In this document: positions 16,198 through 25,792 of the stretch, piece after piece
Layout: every line of letters starts with the position of its first letter
Position numbering within the stretch: the first letter of the stretch is position 1
Assembly (NCBI RefSeq): GCF_001439845.1
Contig: NZ_JYLO01000020.1
Coordinates: 1 to 64,000 of the forward strand
DNA length: 64,000 nt
Direction of reading: 5' to 3'
From: Pseudomonas lactis
Lineage (GTDB): Bacteria; Pseudomonadota; Gammaproteobacteria; Pseudomonadales; Pseudomonadaceae
Translations under genes and position numbers: made by a program
The notes under the pieces: model-generated
What the model saw: the letters and a program-made list of their open reading frames with translations, nothing else
What the model was told of the DNA's origin: nothing
Databases searched by the model: none

Positions 16198-16755
16198 TTA
16201 CTGAGGCGTTTTGGCCGGCAAGAGGTGTTCCTTGAACGGAAGATCAGCGGGTACGCTGATTCCGCTGGCCAGCCACTGACTGCTCCACCCCAATATGAGG
16301 TTCTTGGACCAGTCTGCAACCAATAGAAATTTTGGCACGAGTACCGACTCCTGCCACCACGAATCCTGCTGTACCGGCCCCAGGCTCAACAGCCCGACCG
16401 CCACGACCACCAGCAGCGCGCCACGCGCAGCCCCGAAGGCCATGCCGAGAAATCGATCGGTCCCGGAGAGGCCGGTGACACGTATCAACTCGCCAATAAG
16501 ATAATTGACCATTGCCCCCACCAACAGCGTGGCGATGAACATGATGGCGCAGCCCGCGATGACGCGAGCCGAAGGTGTCTCTATGTACCCGGCCAGGTAG
16601 ACCGACAGTGAACCACCGAACATCCAGGCTACGACTCCTGCGATGATCCAGGTCAGCAACGACAGCGCTTCTTTTACGAAGCCGCGGCTCAGACTGATCA
16701 AAGCGGAGATGGCGACGATTGCAACGATCGCCCAATCAACCCAGGTAAATGGCAC
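16198..16755 (-). CDS. cvpA: CvpA family inner-membrane protein
   Basis: This is a 185-residue membrane protein with four predicted helices (first about residues 6-24, WAIVAIVAISALISL; others near 30-50, 65-90 and 100-120). E. coli CvpA is needed for colicin V production and envelope stress tolerance. The start is GTG (VPFTWVDW). It is upstream of and co-oriented with purF. The soluble C-terminal tail (WSSQWLASGISV) is short. The family is clear; the molecular role is unresolved. Confidence 0.93.
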   Translation of the reverse strand: MPFTWVDWAIVAIVAISALISLSRGFVKEALSLLTWIIAGVVAWMFGGSLSVYLAGYIETPSARVIAGCAIMFIATLLVGAMVNYLIGELIRVTGLSGTDRFLGMAFGAARGALLVVVAVGLLSLGPVQQDSWWQESVLVPKFLLVADWSKNLILGWSSQWLASGISVPADLPFKEHLLPAKTPQ

Positions 16756-16888
16756 AGTGCAGCCTACGTACGGATAAGGCGGCGCATTTTAGCAGAGCGC
16801 CGGGCTATCGGTAAGCGGTGATTGCGGGTGCTTTGCAAATCAATAGATTGGGCGGTGTGAACGCCATTTCAAGCCCACCATAAATCAA

Positions 16889-16978
16889 TGTGGGAGCTGG
16901 CTTGCCTGCGATGAGGGCGGCACATTCGACATCGTTGTCGATTGAACCACCGCCATCGCAGGCAAGCCAGCTCCCACA
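16889..16978. repeat. REP-like doublet, family B
   Basis: TGTGGGAGCTGGCTTGCCTG and its inverted copy flank about 35 bases between the SPOR gene and cvpA. Confidence 0.8.
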
Positions 16979-16997
16979 TTTAGAGCATATTGCCCGT

Positions 16998-17654
16998 TCA
17001 GCCGCGCTCGGGCTGGAAACGCACCACGAAACCGTTGAGGTTCTGCTGGCGACCCAGCAGATCGCGCAGGCGATCTGCCTCGGCACGCTCGATCAGCGGC
17101 CCGACAAACACCCGGTTCTTGCCGTCGGCGCTGCGGATATAAGCGTTATAACCCTGGGCTCGCAGCTTTTTCTGCAGGGCGTCAGCACTTTCGCGGTTGG
17201 CCAGGCTGGCCAGTTGGATCGACCAACTGATCGGCAGGCCATTAGGGTCGATGCGGCTCTGGCCCACATCCGGCTTGCCCGGTGCCGCAGGCTGCGGCGC
17301 TACCGGTTTGGGCACTGGCGCAGGGGCGGCCGGCTTGGCAGCAACGGCCGGTGCCGGGGTCGGCTTGACCACCGGGACACTCGGCTGCACCGGCATCGAG
17401 GGCGCCTCTTGCGCGGCAACGTCTTCATCGGTGGGCACAGGTTCTTGCGGCAACGCCTGGGGCTCAGGCACCACCACCGGCTCGACCTGAACCTGCGGCA
17501 CCACCGGTGCCTGGGGCGCGGCAGGGGCTTCAACCACCACCTGGCGCTGTTCGTCCTGGCGGGAGAACAGCATCGGCAGAAAGATTACCGCCAACGCCAC
17601 CAGCACCAAGGCCCCGACCATTCGCTGCTTGTATGCGCTATCCAGTAATGCCAT
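16998..17654 (-). CDS. SPOR-domain cell-division protein, DedD-like
   Basis: This is a bitopic membrane protein with a short cytoplasmic N-terminus, one helix at about residues 12-30 (VGALVLVALAVIFLPMLF), a long Pro/Ala/Val-rich periplasmic linker, and a C-terminal SPOR domain (about residues 140-218, SWSIQLASLANRESADAL) that binds denuded septal peptidoglycan. The ATG at 17654 overlaps the folC end by 17 bases. Order accD-folC-SPOR-cvpA-purF matches the E. coli accD-folC-dedD-cvpA-purF cluster, which supports the DedD assignment. Confidence 0.9.
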   Translation of the reverse strand: MALLDSAYKQRMVGALVLVALAVIFLPMLFSRQDEQRQVVVEAPAAPQAPVVPQVQVEPVVVPEPQALPQEPVPTDEDVAAQEAPSMPVQPSVPVVKPTPAPAVAAKPAAPAPVPKPVAPQPAAPGKPDVGQSRIDPNGLPISWSIQLASLANRESADALQKKLRAQGYNAYIRSADGKNRVFVGPLIERAEADRLRDLLGRQQNLNGFVVRFQPERG

Positions 17655-18945
17655 GTGCAGCTTCCTCCGTGGAGCGCCGGGCCAGCCATTCAAGCGCCTC
17701 GGCAACACAATAAAATGATCCGAACAACAGGATTTCGTCCTCGGCCGTCGCTACCGCACACTGCGCCTCCAGGGCCGCAGTGACGCTTGCATACGACGCC
17801 ACCGGCGCGCCAAGGTTCTGCAAGGCAGTTTCCAGCTCAGCGGCGGGACGGCTGCGCGGCGTATCCAGCGGCGCAACAGCCCAAGACTGGACGCTGCCCA
17901 GCAGTGGCGCAACCACGCCGTCCAGGTCCTTGTCGACCAACAACCCGAACACCGCCAGGCGACGCTCCAACGGCGGGGTACGCGCCAGACGCTGAGCCAA
18001 GTACTGCGCAGCATGGGGGTTATGGCCCACATCCAACATCAGGCTCAGGCGCTTGCCTTGCCAGTCGAAGGTTCGGCGATCCAGGCGCCCCACCACTTTG
18101 GTTGCCAGCAAGGTCGCGGCAATCTGCGCGGCATCCCACGGCAGGTCCAGCAGCAGATAGGCTTGCAGCGCGAGCGCGGCGTTTTCCATCGGCAGGTTCA
18201 GCAACGGTAAATCAAGCAGCTCTACCCGTTGGCCACGTGCATCCTGCCCACGCCATTGCCAATGGGTGTCGCCGATGTCCAGAGTGAATTCGCGACCGCG
18301 CAGGTAGAACGGGCAATCCAGTTCGCGCGCCTTGTCCAGCAAGGGTTGCGGCGGATCCAAGTCACCGCACAGAGCCGGACGGCCCTGGCGGAAGATCCCG
18401 GCCTTTTCAAAAGACACCGATTCGCGGGTATTGCCCAGGTAGTCAGCATGATCGACACCTATGCTGGTCACCAGGGCCAGGTCGGCATCCACCACATTGA
18501 CCGTATCCAGGCGCCCGCCGAGGCCGACTTCCAGCACGACCACATCCAGTTGCGCACGCTCGAACAGCCAGAACGCCGCCAGGGTGCCCATCTCGAAATA
18601 GGTCAGGGAGATGTCGCCACGCCCAGCCTCCAGCGCAGCAAAGGCTTCGCACAGCTGGGCATCAGTGGCCTCTACGCCATTGAGCTGCACCCGCTCGTTG
18701 TAGCGCAGCAGGTGCGGCGAGCTGTACACGCCGACCTTGAGGCCCTGGGCCTGCAACAGCGCGGCGACAAAGGCACAGGTGGAGCCTTTGCCGTTGGTGC
18801 CGGTCACCGTGATCACACGCGGTGCCGGCTGGCCCAACCCGAGGCGGGCCGCTACCTGTTGCGAGCGCTCCAGGCCCATGTCGATGGCGGACGGATGCAA
18901 CTGCTCAAGGTAGGCGAGCCATTCGCCCAGGGTTCGTTGGGTCAT
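17638..18945 (-). CDS. folC: Bifunctional dihydrofolate/folylpolyglutamate synthase
   Basis: It adds glutamate to dihydropteroate and to folates with ATP hydrolysis. The 435-residue Mur-ligase-fold protein has the P-loop VTGTNGKGS (residues 47-55), YSSPHLLRYNER near 94, and GHNPHA in the C-terminal domain. Its ATG overlaps the accD stop (ATGA), so it is translationally coupled. It is cytoplasmic and essential in most bacteria. Confidence 0.96.
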   Translation of the reverse strand: MTQRTLGEWLAYLEQLHPSAIDMGLERSQQVAARLGLGQPAPRVITVTGTNGKGSTCAFVAALLQAQGLKVGVYSSPHLLRYNERVQLNGVEATDAQLCEAFAALEAGRGDISLTYFEMGTLAAFWLFERAQLDVVVLEVGLGGRLDTVNVVDADLALVTSIGVDHADYLGNTRESVSFEKAGIFRQGRPALCGDLDPPQPLLDKARELDCPFYLRGREFTLDIGDTHWQWRGQDARGQRVELLDLPLLNLPMENAALALQAYLLLDLPWDAAQIAATLLATKVVGRLDRRTFDWQGKRLSLMLDVGHNPHAAQYLAQRLARTPPLERRLAVFGLLVDKDLDGVVAPLLGSVQSWAVAPLDTPRSRPAAELETALQNLGAPVASYASVTAALEAQCAVATAEDEILLFGSFYCVAEALEWLARRSTEEAAHGITG

Positions 18946-19862
18946 AGGTTTGCAGGCACCGGCGGCACGACGATCGGCTCGACCTTAGGCGCAATGTACA
19001 CAGGCGTCGGCAGGCCCATCATTTGCGCAAGCAGGCTGCCCAGGCGCGGGCGCAATTCGCCACGCGGGATGATCAGGTCGATCGCACCGTGCTCCAGCAG
19101 GAACTCGCTGCGCTGGAAGCCTTCCGGCAGTTTTTCCCGCACGGTCTGCTCGATCACACGTGGGCCGGCAAAGCCGATCAGCGCTTTAGGCTCGCCAACG
19201 ATCACATCGCCCAACATCGCCAGGCTGGCGGACACGCCGCCGTAGACCGGGTCGGTCAGCACGGAGATGAACGGGATGCCTTCTTCACGCAGACGCGCCA
19301 GTACCGCCGAGGTCTTGGCCATTTGCATCAGGGAAATCAGGGCTTCCTGCATACGCGCACCACCGGAGGCGGCGAAGCAGATCATCGGGCAACGGTTTTC
19401 CAGGGCATAGTTGGCAGCGCGAACAAAGCGCTCACCGACGATGGCGCCCATGGAGCCGCCCATGAAGGAGAATTCGAAGGCCGAAACCACCACTGGCATA
19501 CCCAGCAGCTTGCCGCTGACCGAAATCAGCGCGTCTTTCTCGCCGGTCTGCTTCTGCGCGCCGACCAGACGGTCCTTGTACTTCTTGCTGTCGCGGAACT
19601 TGAGACGGTCAACCGGCTCCAGGTCGGCGCCCAGCTCATTACGGCCGTCGGCATCCAGGAAGATGTCGATACGGGCGCGTGCGCCAATACGCATGTGGTG
19701 GTTGCACTTGGGGCAAACGTCCAGGGTCTTTTCCAGCTCCGGGCGATACAGCACCGCGTCGCAGGATGGGCATTTGTGCCACAGACCTTCAGGAACCGAG
19801 CTTTTCTTCACCTCGGAACGCATGATCGAAGGGATCAGTTTGTCTACTAACCAGTTGCTCAT
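18942..19862 (-). CDS. accD: Acetyl-CoA carboxylase carboxyltransferase subunit beta
   Basis: With AccA it moves the carboxyl group from carboxybiotin to acetyl-CoA. The zinc ribbon cysteines are C31, C34, C50 and C53, and the crotonase-like core includes GGSMGAIVGERF and SGGARMQE. At 306 residues it is of normal length. It heads the accD-folC-SPOR transcript. The 245-base gap to trpF upstream has no other gene and presumably carries its promoter, though I see no clear one. Confidence 0.97.
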   Translation of the reverse strand: MSNWLVDKLIPSIMRSEVKKSSVPEGLWHKCPSCDAVLYRPELEKTLDVCPKCNHHMRIGARARIDIFLDADGRNELGADLEPVDRLKFRDSKKYKDRLVGAQKQTGEKDALISVSGKLLGMPVVVSAFEFSFMGGSMGAIVGERFVRAANYALENRCPMICFAASGGARMQEALISLMQMAKTSAVLARLREEGIPFISVLTDPVYGGVSASLAMLGDVIVGEPKALIGFAGPRVIEQTVREKLPEGFQRSEFLLEHGAIDLIIPRGELRPRLGSLLAQMMGLPTPVYIAPKVEPIVVPPVPANL

Positions 19863-20107
19863 GCTTTCTTTTCTCCAGTACCGGTGGCTTGAACACAGCC
19901 CCGCGTATGCCCTTGAGCTAAATTCATATGTGGCGATGACACAGGCGGGACGGGGTCAGACGTTGGACCTGCCATTTCCCGCCCGTATCCTCAGCCTTCC
20001 AGACAACCTGCCAGCGCAGGGTTGCCACTTCGTTTCCGGGCCACCCACAGGCGGCGCCGGGCTGTTTTACACAGTGGTAGTTATGGACGGCGGCAGACTG
20101 CCAGCCG

Positions 20108-20740
20108 TCACATCCCACCCCTGCTGTTGCGCACGGCCTGCATGAACGCGCGAATCTTGCTCGGGTCCTTGATCCCCTTGCCCTGTTCCACCCCACCGCT
20201 GACGTCCACGGCATACGGCCGGACCTGTTCGATGGCCGCCTGGACGTTCTCAGGGGTGAGCCCACCCGCGAGGATAACTGGCTTGCTCAAACCCTCGGGA
20301 ATCAGCGACCAGTCAAACGCCTCGCCCGTACCACCGGGTACGCCTTCGACGTAGGTGTCCAGCAGAATCCCGCGAGCGCCGGCATACGCGGCGCAGGCTG
20401 CGGCGATATCGTCCCCGGCCTTGACCCGCAACGCCTTGATGTACGGGCGCTGATAGCTTTCGCATTCCTCTGGCGATTCGTCGCCGTGAAACTGCAACAT
20501 ATCCAGCGGCACCGCATCCAGGGTTTCGTTGAGCTCACAGCGGCTGGCGTTGACGAACAGCCCCACGGTGGTCACAAAGGGCGGCAACGCAGCGATAATC
20601 GCCCGCGCCTGCAGCACATTCACCGCCCGTGGGCTCTTGGCATAAAACACCAGGCCAATGGCATCCGCCCCCGCTTCGACCGCCGCCAGCGCGTCTTCTA
20701 TGCGGGTAATCCCGCAAATCTTGCTGCGAACGGCTGACAT
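20108..20740 (-). CDS. trpF: Phosphoribosylanthranilate isomerase
   Basis: This TIM-barrel enzyme carries out the third step of tryptophan synthesis. The 210 residues begin with SAVRSKICGITR, holding the catalytic Cys9, and the later segments GLFVNA, LQFHGDE and DVSGGVEQGKGIKD are typical of TrpF. It stands apart from other trp genes, lying between truA and accD as I recall from other Pseudomonas. Its gap to truA is 63 bases. Confidence 0.96.
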   Translation of the reverse strand: MSAVRSKICGITRIEDALAAVEAGADAIGLVFYAKSPRAVNVLQARAIIAALPPFVTTVGLFVNASRCELNETLDAVPLDMLQFHGDESPEECESYQRPYIKALRVKAGDDIAAACAAYAGARGILLDTYVEGVPGGTGEAFDWSLIPEGLSKPVILAGGLTPENVQAAIEQVRPYAVDVSGGVEQGKGIKDPSKIRAFMQAVRNSRGGM

Positions 20741-20803
20741 GTCGTAGGAACCTCAGGGTTGGACCGAGAAAGTCCCGGATGGTAACAAAAGCTTTTCCGG
20801 GCG

Positions 20804-21628
20804 TCAGCCGCCAAGTTCGCTGAAACCGGTGAGGAAGTGCGGCCCGATAAAGCGTTCCGGCAGTTCGAACTCGTCGCGGTACTCCACATCCACCAGATAC
20901 AGGCCGAACGGATGCGCCGTGACCCCGCCCGTGCGGCGAATGCGGCTTTCCAGCACTTCCTTGGCCCACTCCACCGGGCGCTCACCGGTGCCGATGGTCA
21001 TCAGCACCCCAGCGATATTGCGCACCATATGATGCAGGAAGGCCCCGGCACGGATATCCAGCACGATCATCTTGCCGTGCCGCGTCACACGCAGGTGGTG
21101 GACTTCCTTGATCGGCGACTTGGCCTGGCACTGGCCGGCACGGAAGGCGCTGAAGTCATGCACCCCGACCAGATGCTGTGCGGCTTCGGCCATGCGCTCG
21201 GCATCCAGCGGGCGGTGGTTCCAGGTAATCTCTTCATTGAGGTGCGCCGGGCGGATCTGATCGTTGTAGATCACGTAGCGGTAACGCCGGGCGATGGCCT
21301 TGAAACGCGCGTGGAAATGCGCCGGCATGACCTTGGCCCAGCTGACGCTGACGTCATGGGGCAAATTGATATTAGCCCCCATCACCCACGCCTTCATCGA
21401 ACGCTCGGCCTGGGTGTCGAAGTGCACCACTTGGCCACACGCGTGTACACCAGCGTCGGTACGCCCGGCACACATCAGCGACACCGGCGAGTTGGCGACT
21501 TTGGACAGGGCATTTTCCAGGGTTTCCTGCACCGTCAGCACCCCGGAGGCCTGACGCTGCCAGCCGCGATAGCGCGAGCCTTTGTATTCCACGCCCAGGG
21601 CGATGCGGTAAAAGCCTGCGGCCGCCAT
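20804..21628 (-). CDS. truA: tRNA pseudouridine synthase A
   Basis: It converts U38-40 of the anticodon arm to pseudouridine. The catalytic Asp58 lies in CAGRTDAGVHA; RYRGWQRQ near 19 and HHMVRNIAG in the C-terminal half are family markers. The frame stays open to a TTG at 21685, but a TATAAT lies only 8 bases upstream of that TTG and the extension is not family-like, so the ATG at 21628 (MAAAGFYRIALG) is preferred, giving 274 residues. It lies between trpF and fimV. Confidence 0.93.
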   Translation of the reverse strand: MAAAGFYRIALGVEYKGSRYRGWQRQASGVLTVQETLENALSKVANSPVSLMCAGRTDAGVHACGQVVHFDTQAERSMKAWVMGANINLPHDVSVSWAKVMPAHFHARFKAIARRYRYVIYNDQIRPAHLNEEITWNHRPLDAERMAEAAQHLVGVHDFSAFRAGQCQAKSPIKEVHHLRVTRHGKMIVLDIRAGAFLHHMVRNIAGVLMTIGTGERPVEWAKEVLESRIRRTGGVTAHPFGLYLVDVEYRDEFELPERFIGPHFLTGFSELGG

Positions 21629-21693
21629 TTCGGCAGCCGCGTTATCTATATTTGCCAAGAACTGTGAGCCTGATGAGTTGCGCAAAGGCGGGC

Positions 21694-21699
21694 ATTATA
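21694..21699 (-). promoter_or_regulatory. Candidate -10 box of truA
   Basis: A perfect TATAAT on the minus strand 66 bases before the preferred truA start. No good -35 is seen 17 bp upstream, so this is tentative. Confidence 0.4.
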
Positions 21700-21728
21700 G
21701 GGCGTCAGGGTGCATGAGTGGACTTTAA

Positions 21729-21817
21729 ATGTGGGAGCGGGCTTGCTCGCGAATGCGCCGTATCATCCAGCACATCAGCAGCTGAACCACCGCATTCGCG
21801 AGCAAGCCCCACATTTT
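21729..21817. repeat. REP-like doublet with one shortened arm
   Basis: TGTGGGAGCGGGCTTGCTCG faces an inverted copy that lacks five bases (GCAAGCCCCACA). It lies between truA and fimV. Confidence 0.75.
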
Positions 21818-21830
21818 TCTGCGTCGGCCG

Positions 21831-24371
21831 TTAGATTCGGCCGAGCATTTCCTTGGCTTCGCTACGCTGACCTTCGTCGCCTTCGGTCAGCACTTCAGAC
21901 AGGATGTCTTTCGCGCCTTCGGCATCGCCCATGTCGATGTACGCCTGGGCCAGGTCAAGCTTGGTGGCCACTTCATTGGTGCCGGAGAGGAAATCGAACT
22001 CTGGCTCATCCTCAGCGCCCAGCGCGGCATCTTCAGCCGTGAAGGAAGGCCCGATCGGCGGATGTTCCAGGCTCTGGGACAAACGATCCAGCTCAGCATT
22101 GACGTCGTCCAGCTCCGAAGCGAAGGCATCGGACTTGGCCGCAGGCGCGCTCGGCTCATCCGCCAGCGACAGGTCAAAGTCTTCCGGGAGGTCGAATTCG
22201 TCCAGCGCAGCCGGCGTCAGGGTCGGCGGCTCTACCGGCGGTACATCCTTGATCTGCCCTTCCAGGCCCGACAGGAAGTCGTCATCGGATTGCGACGCGG
22301 GCGGGTCCAACTGCAGGTCCAGGTCAAAGTCCGACAGGTCCGGCGCATCGGCCTTGGGCTCGGTCTGTTGTTTGAGCAGCGATTCAAAGGTTTGCTGGTC
22401 TTGCGCGATCTCGGCCGGCGAGGCAGCTTCCAGGTCATCCAGGCTCAGGTCGAAATCGGTGTCGAAGGTATCTGCCTGCGGGGCTGGGGTCGGCTTGTCG
22501 TCGAGCAGGTCCTTGACGTACTGCGCATCCAGGGCTGCGGCGGCCACTGCGGCACTGACACCCGCGGCCAACACGGCCATGGCCGGGAAACGCGCCTTGA
22601 GCTGCTCGACCTGGGCATGGTTCTCACCGTTGGCCACCAACTGGCGCTCTTGGGTAACGAACCCGTCCTTGTTGTTCTGCAGGCCATAGACTTCCATCAG
22701 CTTCAAACGCAGGTCGCTGCGCTTGGGCTCGCGCTTGATGGCTTGTTCAAGCACATCCGCCGCCTGGTTCAGATGGCCACGGTCGATATGGGATTGGGCC
22801 TGGGCCAGGGCGTCGCTGGAATTTTCCTGAGCCACGGCAACCGCCAACGGCGCCAGCACGGAGGCGACCGTCGGTGCCACTACCGTCTCAACCACCGGCG
22901 CCGGCGCGGGCGCAGATGCTGGCGGCGTTGCGGTGGCGAGCTTGACGCTCGGCGGCGGCACTTCAAGGCCCTCGAAGCTGTCAGGCGGCAGGTCTTGATC
23001 GATATTGGAAACGAACTCAGGCTCTTCGGCCAACGCCCGTGCCATACGCAGATGTTTCTCTTCTTCGCGGCGAGCATTGCGATGGCGTGCCCAAAGCAGC
23101 AGAAGCAGCAACACCACCAGCAGGGCCGCACCGCCAAGGATGCCGAGCACAATCGGGTTGGTCAGCAGGTCGTTGAACTTGCCTTCGGTGCTGGCCGGCG
23201 CAGCAGCCGGCTTGGCCGGTTCAGGCACTGGCGCTGGTGTTGCAGCGGGAGCTGCCGGCTCGGCTGCAGGCTCACCCGGCAACTGCGCGGGCATCGCGGC
23301 GGTCTGTGGTTCACCCGTTTGCGCCTGCAAACGAGCCAACTGGTCATTCTTGAGCTGGATCAGCTTTTGCAGTTTGTCCAACTGGCTTTGCAAGTCGGCG
23401 GCACGGCTTTTCAGTTCTTCGTTGTCGCGCCGCGTGGTGTCGAGCTCTTCCTGGGTCATTGCCAGCTTGTCGCTCAGGGCGCGGCTGTCACCGACGGTGC
23501 CCTTTCCACCTTTCTTGGCGGCTTCGGCCGACACCAGGCTCAAATTGTCCTTGGCCTGGGTGCTCGACGGCGCATTGCCGGCCTGGGTGCGCTTGGTCGC
23601 GTCCAGCTGTGGCTTGCCGGCCACTTGGCTCTGCGGGCCACGACGGCCCTGGCGCCAGGCGGCGTTCTGCGCGCTCACTTCGGCGATCGCTTGCGGCTGC
23701 GCCAGGGCGGTGCTTTGCGTAGCGTCCGGCAGGCGCAGGACCTGGCCGGTTTTCAGGCGGTTGATATTGCCGTCGACAAAGGCATCCGGGTTAAGCGCCT
23801 GGATGGCCAGCATCGTTTGCTGGACCGAGGCGCCATTGCGATTCTTTGCGGCAATTTCCCACAAGGTGTCGCGGGACGTGGTGGTGTGCTGGGCAGGCGT
23901 GCTGGCGGCAGGTGCGGTACTGGCTGGCGCGGTGTTGGCCGGCGCGCTCGCCGTCGGGGCCGGCTGGTCGAACTTGGCCGGGTCGAGCAGCACGCTGTAG
24001 TCACGCATCAAACGGCCATTGGGCCATTGCACCTGCATGAGGAAGCGCACGTAGGAATCGGGCAGCGGCTTGCTGGAGGTCACGCGCACCACGCTGCGAC
24101 CTTCGGGGTTGATCACCGGGGTGAACGTCAGGTCATCGAGGAACGCCTGGCGATCGACACCCGCGTCCACGAAGGCCTGGGCAGACGCCAGGCTAGGGGT
24201 GATCTCGGACGCCGTAAGGCCGCCCACATCGCGCAATTCGATTTCCACCGACAGCGGCTGGTTCAACTTCGACTTGAGGGTCATCTCCCCAAGTTGCAGC
24301 GCCTGCGCCATACCGGAGGACAGCGCCGAGGCGGCCGCTATTGCTAACACCAGTTTGCGAACTTGAACCAT
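21831..24371 (-). CDS. fimV: FimV/HubP-like polar peptidoglycan-binding protein
   Basis: FimV localises pole-associated machinery and supports type IV pilus and twitching functions. This 846-residue form has a signal peptide (VLAIAAASALSSGMAQA), an N-terminal FimV domain (LQLGEMTLKSKLNQPL), a LysM module near residues 165-222 (DTLWEIAAKNRNG), a coiled coil near 300-355, one membrane helix (VLGILGGAALLVVLLLLLLW) and a very acidic cytoplasmic tail ending in a TPR-like FimV C-terminal motif (LDLAQAYIDMGDAEGAK). The ATG at 24371 starts the signal peptide; the longer frame is not supported. Position upstream of truA is as I recall in other Pseudomonas. Confidence 0.92.
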   Translation of the reverse strand: MVQVRKLVLAIAAASALSSGMAQALQLGEMTLKSKLNQPLSVEIELRDVGGLTASEITPSLASAQAFVDAGVDRQAFLDDLTFTPVINPEGRSVVRVTSSKPLPDSYVRFLMQVQWPNGRLMRDYSVLLDPAKFDQPAPTASAPANTAPASTAPAASTPAQHTTTSRDTLWEIAAKNRNGASVQQTMLAIQALNPDAFVDGNINRLKTGQVLRLPDATQSTALAQPQAIAEVSAQNAAWRQGRRGPQSQVAGKPQLDATKRTQAGNAPSSTQAKDNLSLVSAEAAKKGGKGTVGDSRALSDKLAMTQEELDTTRRDNEELKSRAADLQSQLDKLQKLIQLKNDQLARLQAQTGEPQTAAMPAQLPGEPAAEPAAPAATPAPVPEPAKPAAAPASTEGKFNDLLTNPIVLGILGGAALLVVLLLLLLWARHRNARREEEKHLRMARALAEEPEFVSNIDQDLPPDSFEGLEVPPPSVKLATATPPASAPAPAPVVETVVAPTVASVLAPLAVAVAQENSSDALAQAQSHIDRGHLNQAADVLEQAIKREPKRSDLRLKLMEVYGLQNNKDGFVTQERQLVANGENHAQVEQLKARFPAMAVLAAGVSAAVAAAALDAQYVKDLLDDKPTPAPQADTFDTDFDLSLDDLEAASPAEIAQDQQTFESLLKQQTEPKADAPDLSDFDLDLQLDPPASQSDDDFLSGLEGQIKDVPPVEPPTLTPAALDEFDLPEDFDLSLADEPSAPAAKSDAFASELDDVNAELDRLSQSLEHPPIGPSFTAEDAALGAEDEPEFDFLSGTNEVATKLDLAQAYIDMGDAEGAKDILSEVLTEGDEGQRSEAKEMLGRI

Positions 24372-24532
24372 AGCCTCATCCTTTGTTTGAACGCTTCCCG
24401 CCCTGCGAGAAGGTTGGTAACCGCTGCCATTAGGCATGGCGAGCCGATAGGTCACCGACGCGCTTGTGTTTCACTTGGGACCAAGCATAGCGCCTGGTTA
24501 GAATCAATCTACAAATTGCCGCCAAGTATCTT

Positions 24533-25543
24533 TTACACAAGGCCTTTTATCAACAACTGCGCCAGCTCCACGGCGTTCAGGGCCGAGCCTTTGCGTACGT
24601 TATCTGACGTCAGCCAAAGATTTAGTTCCGCCGGGTCGTCGATACCGGCGCGAACTCGCCCTACGTACACCACGTCCTGGCCAACGGCATCGCCTACGGC
24701 CGTGGGGTAATCGCCCTCCTCGACCAGCTCGATACCCGGCGCAGCCTCGAGGGCGCGGTTCACCGCGGCCAGGTCGACCGGCGCGGCCAGTTGCAGCGAC
24801 ACAGTCAGGCTATCGCCGAAAAACACCGGGGCTTGAACGCAGGTGGCGGAAATCTTTAGTAAAGGTGTTTCCAGCACGGCGCGCAGTTCGTGGACGAGAC
24901 GTTTCTCCAGGACGGTATGACCTTGGGCATCCGGCGTGCCGACTTGCGCCAGCAGGTTGAACGCCACTTGCCGATCGAAGAACGCCGGCTCCAGGGGGCG
25001 TACGTTCAGCAGCTCGGCGGTCTGGCGCGCCAACTCGCTGACGGCCTCGCGGCCCTGGGCAGAGATTGCCAGGTTGGCGGTGACGCTGACGCGCTGGATG
25101 TCCACCACACCGCGCAACGGCGCCAGCACCACCGCGAGGTAGGTGGCACACGGGCTCGGGCTGCCGAGCTGGAAAGGCTTTTTCAACGCGTCCAGCACAT
25201 GGGCGTTGGCCTGCGGTACCACTTGCGGCGCCTGCTCGGCGGGCAATGCGCCGGACAAGTCGATCACCGCGCAGCCAGCGGCGGTGGCACGCGGGGCGAA
25301 ACTCAGGGTCACCGCTGGGCCTGCGGCGAAGAACGCCAACTGCACCTTGCTGAAGTCAAACGTGTCGACTTCTTTGACCCGCACGTTCTTGCCCCGAAAC
25401 GGCACCGAAGCCCCCGCCGAGTTGCTGCCCGCCAGCAGGTGCAAGGTGCCCACCGGGAACTCCAGCTCTTCGAGAATCTGCACCAGGGTTTCGCCAACGG
25501 TACCGGTGGCGCCGATCACGGCGATTTCAAAGGTCTGGGTCAT
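24533..25543 (-). CDS. usg: Aspartate-semialdehyde dehydrogenase paralogue (USG-1 type)
   Basis: This 336-residue protein has the Asd fold: NAD(P) motif GATGTVGE at 11-18 and an Asd-like dimerisation domain. The active-site region reads SPSPCATY with Cys132, rather than the GNCTVS of the true Asd encoded just upstream, so it is probably not the main Asd. E. coli Usg has no established catalytic role. The ATG at 25543 begins MTQTFEIAVIG. It sits between asd and fimV as I recall from other Pseudomonas. A REP doublet and the asd terminator separate it from asd. Confidence 0.88.
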   Translation of the reverse strand: MTQTFEIAVIGATGTVGETLVQILEELEFPVGTLHLLAGSNSAGASVPFRGKNVRVKEVDTFDFSKVQLAFFAAGPAVTLSFAPRATAAGCAVIDLSGALPAEQAPQVVPQANAHVLDALKKPFQLGSPSPCATYLAVVLAPLRGVVDIQRVSVTANLAISAQGREAVSELARQTAELLNVRPLEPAFFDRQVAFNLLAQVGTPDAQGHTVLEKRLVHELRAVLETPLLKISATCVQAPVFFGDSLTVSLQLAAPVDLAAVNRALEAAPGIELVEEGDYPTAVGDAVGQDVVYVGRVRAGIDDPAELNLWLTSDNVRKGSALNAVELAQLLIKGLV

Positions 25544-25616
25544 GGGATTGCCTCGGGCATTACGGGGGAGCGGCACTTTACCGGGTGGTAGAGGGTGAGG
25601 CAATTACAGCCCCCCT

Positions 25617-25729
25617 GATCGTTCCCACGCTCTGCGTGGAAACGCCTCCTGTGACGCTCCGCGTCACGCCTCTAAAGCAGACGCAGAGCGTCCAGAGCTG
25701 CATTCCCACGCAGAGCGTGGGAATGATCA
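25617..25729. repeat. REP-like doublet, family C
   Basis: Outer inverted copies of GTTCCCACGCTCTGCGTGG-type sequence, with inner GACGCTCCGCGTC / GACGCAGAGCGTC hairpins, lie between asd and usg. A second copy is at 45687-45803. Confidence 0.8.
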
Positions 25730-25741
25730 CAAAGGCAACAA

Positions 25742-25775
25742 AAAACCCGCGCCTGTCACCAGAACGCGGGTTTCT
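25742..25775 (-). terminator. asd terminator
   Basis: The stem AAACCCGCG / CGCGGGTTT around 13 bases, with a T-run on the minus strand, lies 18 bases after the asd stop. Confidence 0.75.
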
Positions 25776-25792
25776 GTTATTGCTTCAAGCGA

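Noticed and set aside
16889..16978. Possible CRISPR-like repeat pair
   Set aside because: Only two inverted, not direct, copies and no spacers; it is a REP doublet.
19924..20265. Frame between accD and trpF
   Set aside because: Most of it overlaps trpF on another frame, and the rest has no start signal or family likeness; treated as intergenic.
22062..24347. 761-aa frame antisense to fimV
   Set aside because: It mirrors fimV's Ala/Pro/acidic bias and is Arg/Gln/Gly rich with no domain; fimV is well supported.
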